A DNA stretch of 64,000 nucleotides from Holophaga sp. (lineage in GTDB: Bacteria; Acidobacteriota; Holophagae; Holophagales; Holophagaceae), in NCBI GenBank assembly GCA_016715205.1, contig JADKBC010000008.1:124001-188000 (forward strand), read 5' to 3'. The notes beneath the pieces were generated by a model. The model made no database searches, had not been told where the DNA came from, and was given only the letters and a program-made list of their open reading frames with translations. The translations under genes were made by a program, and so were the position numbers. Positions 63,360 to 64,000 of the stretch are shown here, one piece after another; position 1 is the first letter of the stretch, and every line of letters starts with the position of its first letter.

Positions 63360-64000
63360 CTACAGCTCGATTTCGCCGTACCAGCCTTTGTTCACGATGC
63401 GGGTGCCGTAGGGCGAGGAGAGCCTCTGCAGCCGCTCCAGGGTGCCCTTGGCACGCGTGTCGTTGACGAGCCTCGGTACGCCGTACAAGGGGCCTTCATC
63501 ATCGATGGTGATGGGGATGAGTTGGATCTTCCGCAGCTTGCCCTTGTTAACGGTCATGCGCACCAGTACACCTTCCATGACTTCGGGCGAATCCCGGCGA
63601 TCCCACACGGAAACGTTGGTGGGGCGTGCCATTTCGAGGTCCCGTTGGTGGATAAGGTCCACGGGGATCCGATCGGGCGTGCGGTACTGATAAATGAAAT
63701 CAGACAGGCTGTAGAAGATGGGCTTGCCCTTGTAGATCTCGATGCCCCGCAGAACGTGGGGCCCGGTGCCCAGCACCAGGTCGGCGCCCATGTCGACGGC
63801 GCGGCGGAACATGATTTCGTCGTTGGGGGGCGTTTTGTCCTGGATGCCAAAGGTGCGGTTGTGGCTCACATCGTGGTTGTGGAGGGACACCATCAGCACC
63901 TCTGCACGGCGTCGGGCCAGGAGGATGTCGTCTTCCATGGCTTTCACGTCGCTTTCCAGGGGACCTTCCACGGCCTCCACCTTGCCGTCACGGGCCACCA
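63360..64000 (-). CDS. CapA-family protein (poly-gamma-glutamate synthesis type), 5' end outside window
   Basis: The frame is open to the window edge, so the N-terminal half is missing; about 212 C-terminal residues are visible. SLHNHDVSHN, the GADLVLGTGPHVLRGIEIYKG segment (quoted in part: GADLVLGTGPHVLRG) and PIFYSLSDFIYQY are typical of the CapA metallophosphatase-like domain. CapA proteins are linked to capsule and poly-gamma-glutamate synthesis, but many are of unknown role. Its stop is 5 bases from the convergent M28 stop. Confidence 0.85.
   Translation of the reverse strand, partial: VARDGKVEAVEGPLESDVKAMEDDILLARRRAEVLMVSLHNHDVSHNRTFGIQDKTPPNDEIMFRRAVDMGADLVLGTGPHVLRGIEIYKGKPIFYSLSDFIYQYRTPDRIPVDLIHQRDLEMARPTNVSVWDRRDSPEVMEGVLVRMTVNKGKLRKIQLIPITIDDEGPLYGVPRLVNDTRAKGTLERLQRLSSPYGTRIVNKGWYGEIEL

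Overview
The window looks like a chromosomal segment of a GC-rich, Gram-negative, chemotactic heterotroph, most plausibly an acidobacterium of the Holophaga/Geothrix group. The clues are an Oar-type TonB-dependent receptor with an N-terminal carboxypeptidase-regulatory domain, a futalosine-pathway MqnD, CheZ next to a DUF4388 protein, phosphate butyryltransferase, several lipoproteins and Ig-repeat surface proteins, and a maltoporin. This assignment is inference from gene content; there is no rRNA or tRNA in the window.

Layout. 1-4360: the end of mqnD, a tiny diheme cytochrome, a hemerythrin-NfnA-NfnB fusion oxidoreductase and purE. 4.4-13.1 kb: an HI0933-type flavoprotein, then a leftward housekeeping block in the order ftsH, folP (fused to a GNAT acetyltransferase), glmM, pdxJ, DUF4388, cheZ. 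13.2-15.7 kb: an Ig-like lipoprotein, a membrane rhodanese-like protein without the catalytic Cys, and an FG-GAP lipoprotein.

15.9-39.3 kb is a large alpha-glucan/maltodextrin utilisation region. It holds PfkB and ROK sugar kinases, a secreted GH31 alpha-glucosidase, a secreted AGE-like protein, a type I pullulanase lipoprotein, a LacI regulator with three operator-like palindromes, a GH13 alpha-glucosidase, LamB, a GH13 lipoprotein amylase, MalK-E-F-G, a stand-alone secreted CBM41 protein, MalS-like periplasmic amylase and an alpha-glucan phosphorylase. PfkA follows on the other strand. Together these would degrade starch, glycogen or pullulan outside the cytoplasm, take the dextrins in through LamB and MalEFGK, and feed them to phosphorolysis and glycolysis. 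The transport genes look enterobacterial in type, but the regulator is LacI-type and no MalT is present here.

40.3-46.4 kb: a B12/radical-SAM protein, a DUF2914 protein, a lone tyrosine recombinase and clpS-clpA. 46.8-50.4 kb: an Ig-repeat extracellular nuclease whose lipoprotein leader is out of frame by one base. 50.5-53.2 kb: an atypical SDR protein, ptb and an RpiR-type regulator.

53.7-61.6 kb is the most interesting part. A TonB-dependent receptor (frameshifted as given) is followed by a secreted cyanophycinase, a secreted M14 metallopeptidase, isoaspartyl dipeptidase IadA and a YfcC-type transporter. I read this as a locus for scavenging external cyanophycin (multi-L-arginyl-poly-L-aspartate). 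No cyanophycin synthetase is in the window. It ends with an M28 peptidase and the C-terminal part of a CapA-family protein.
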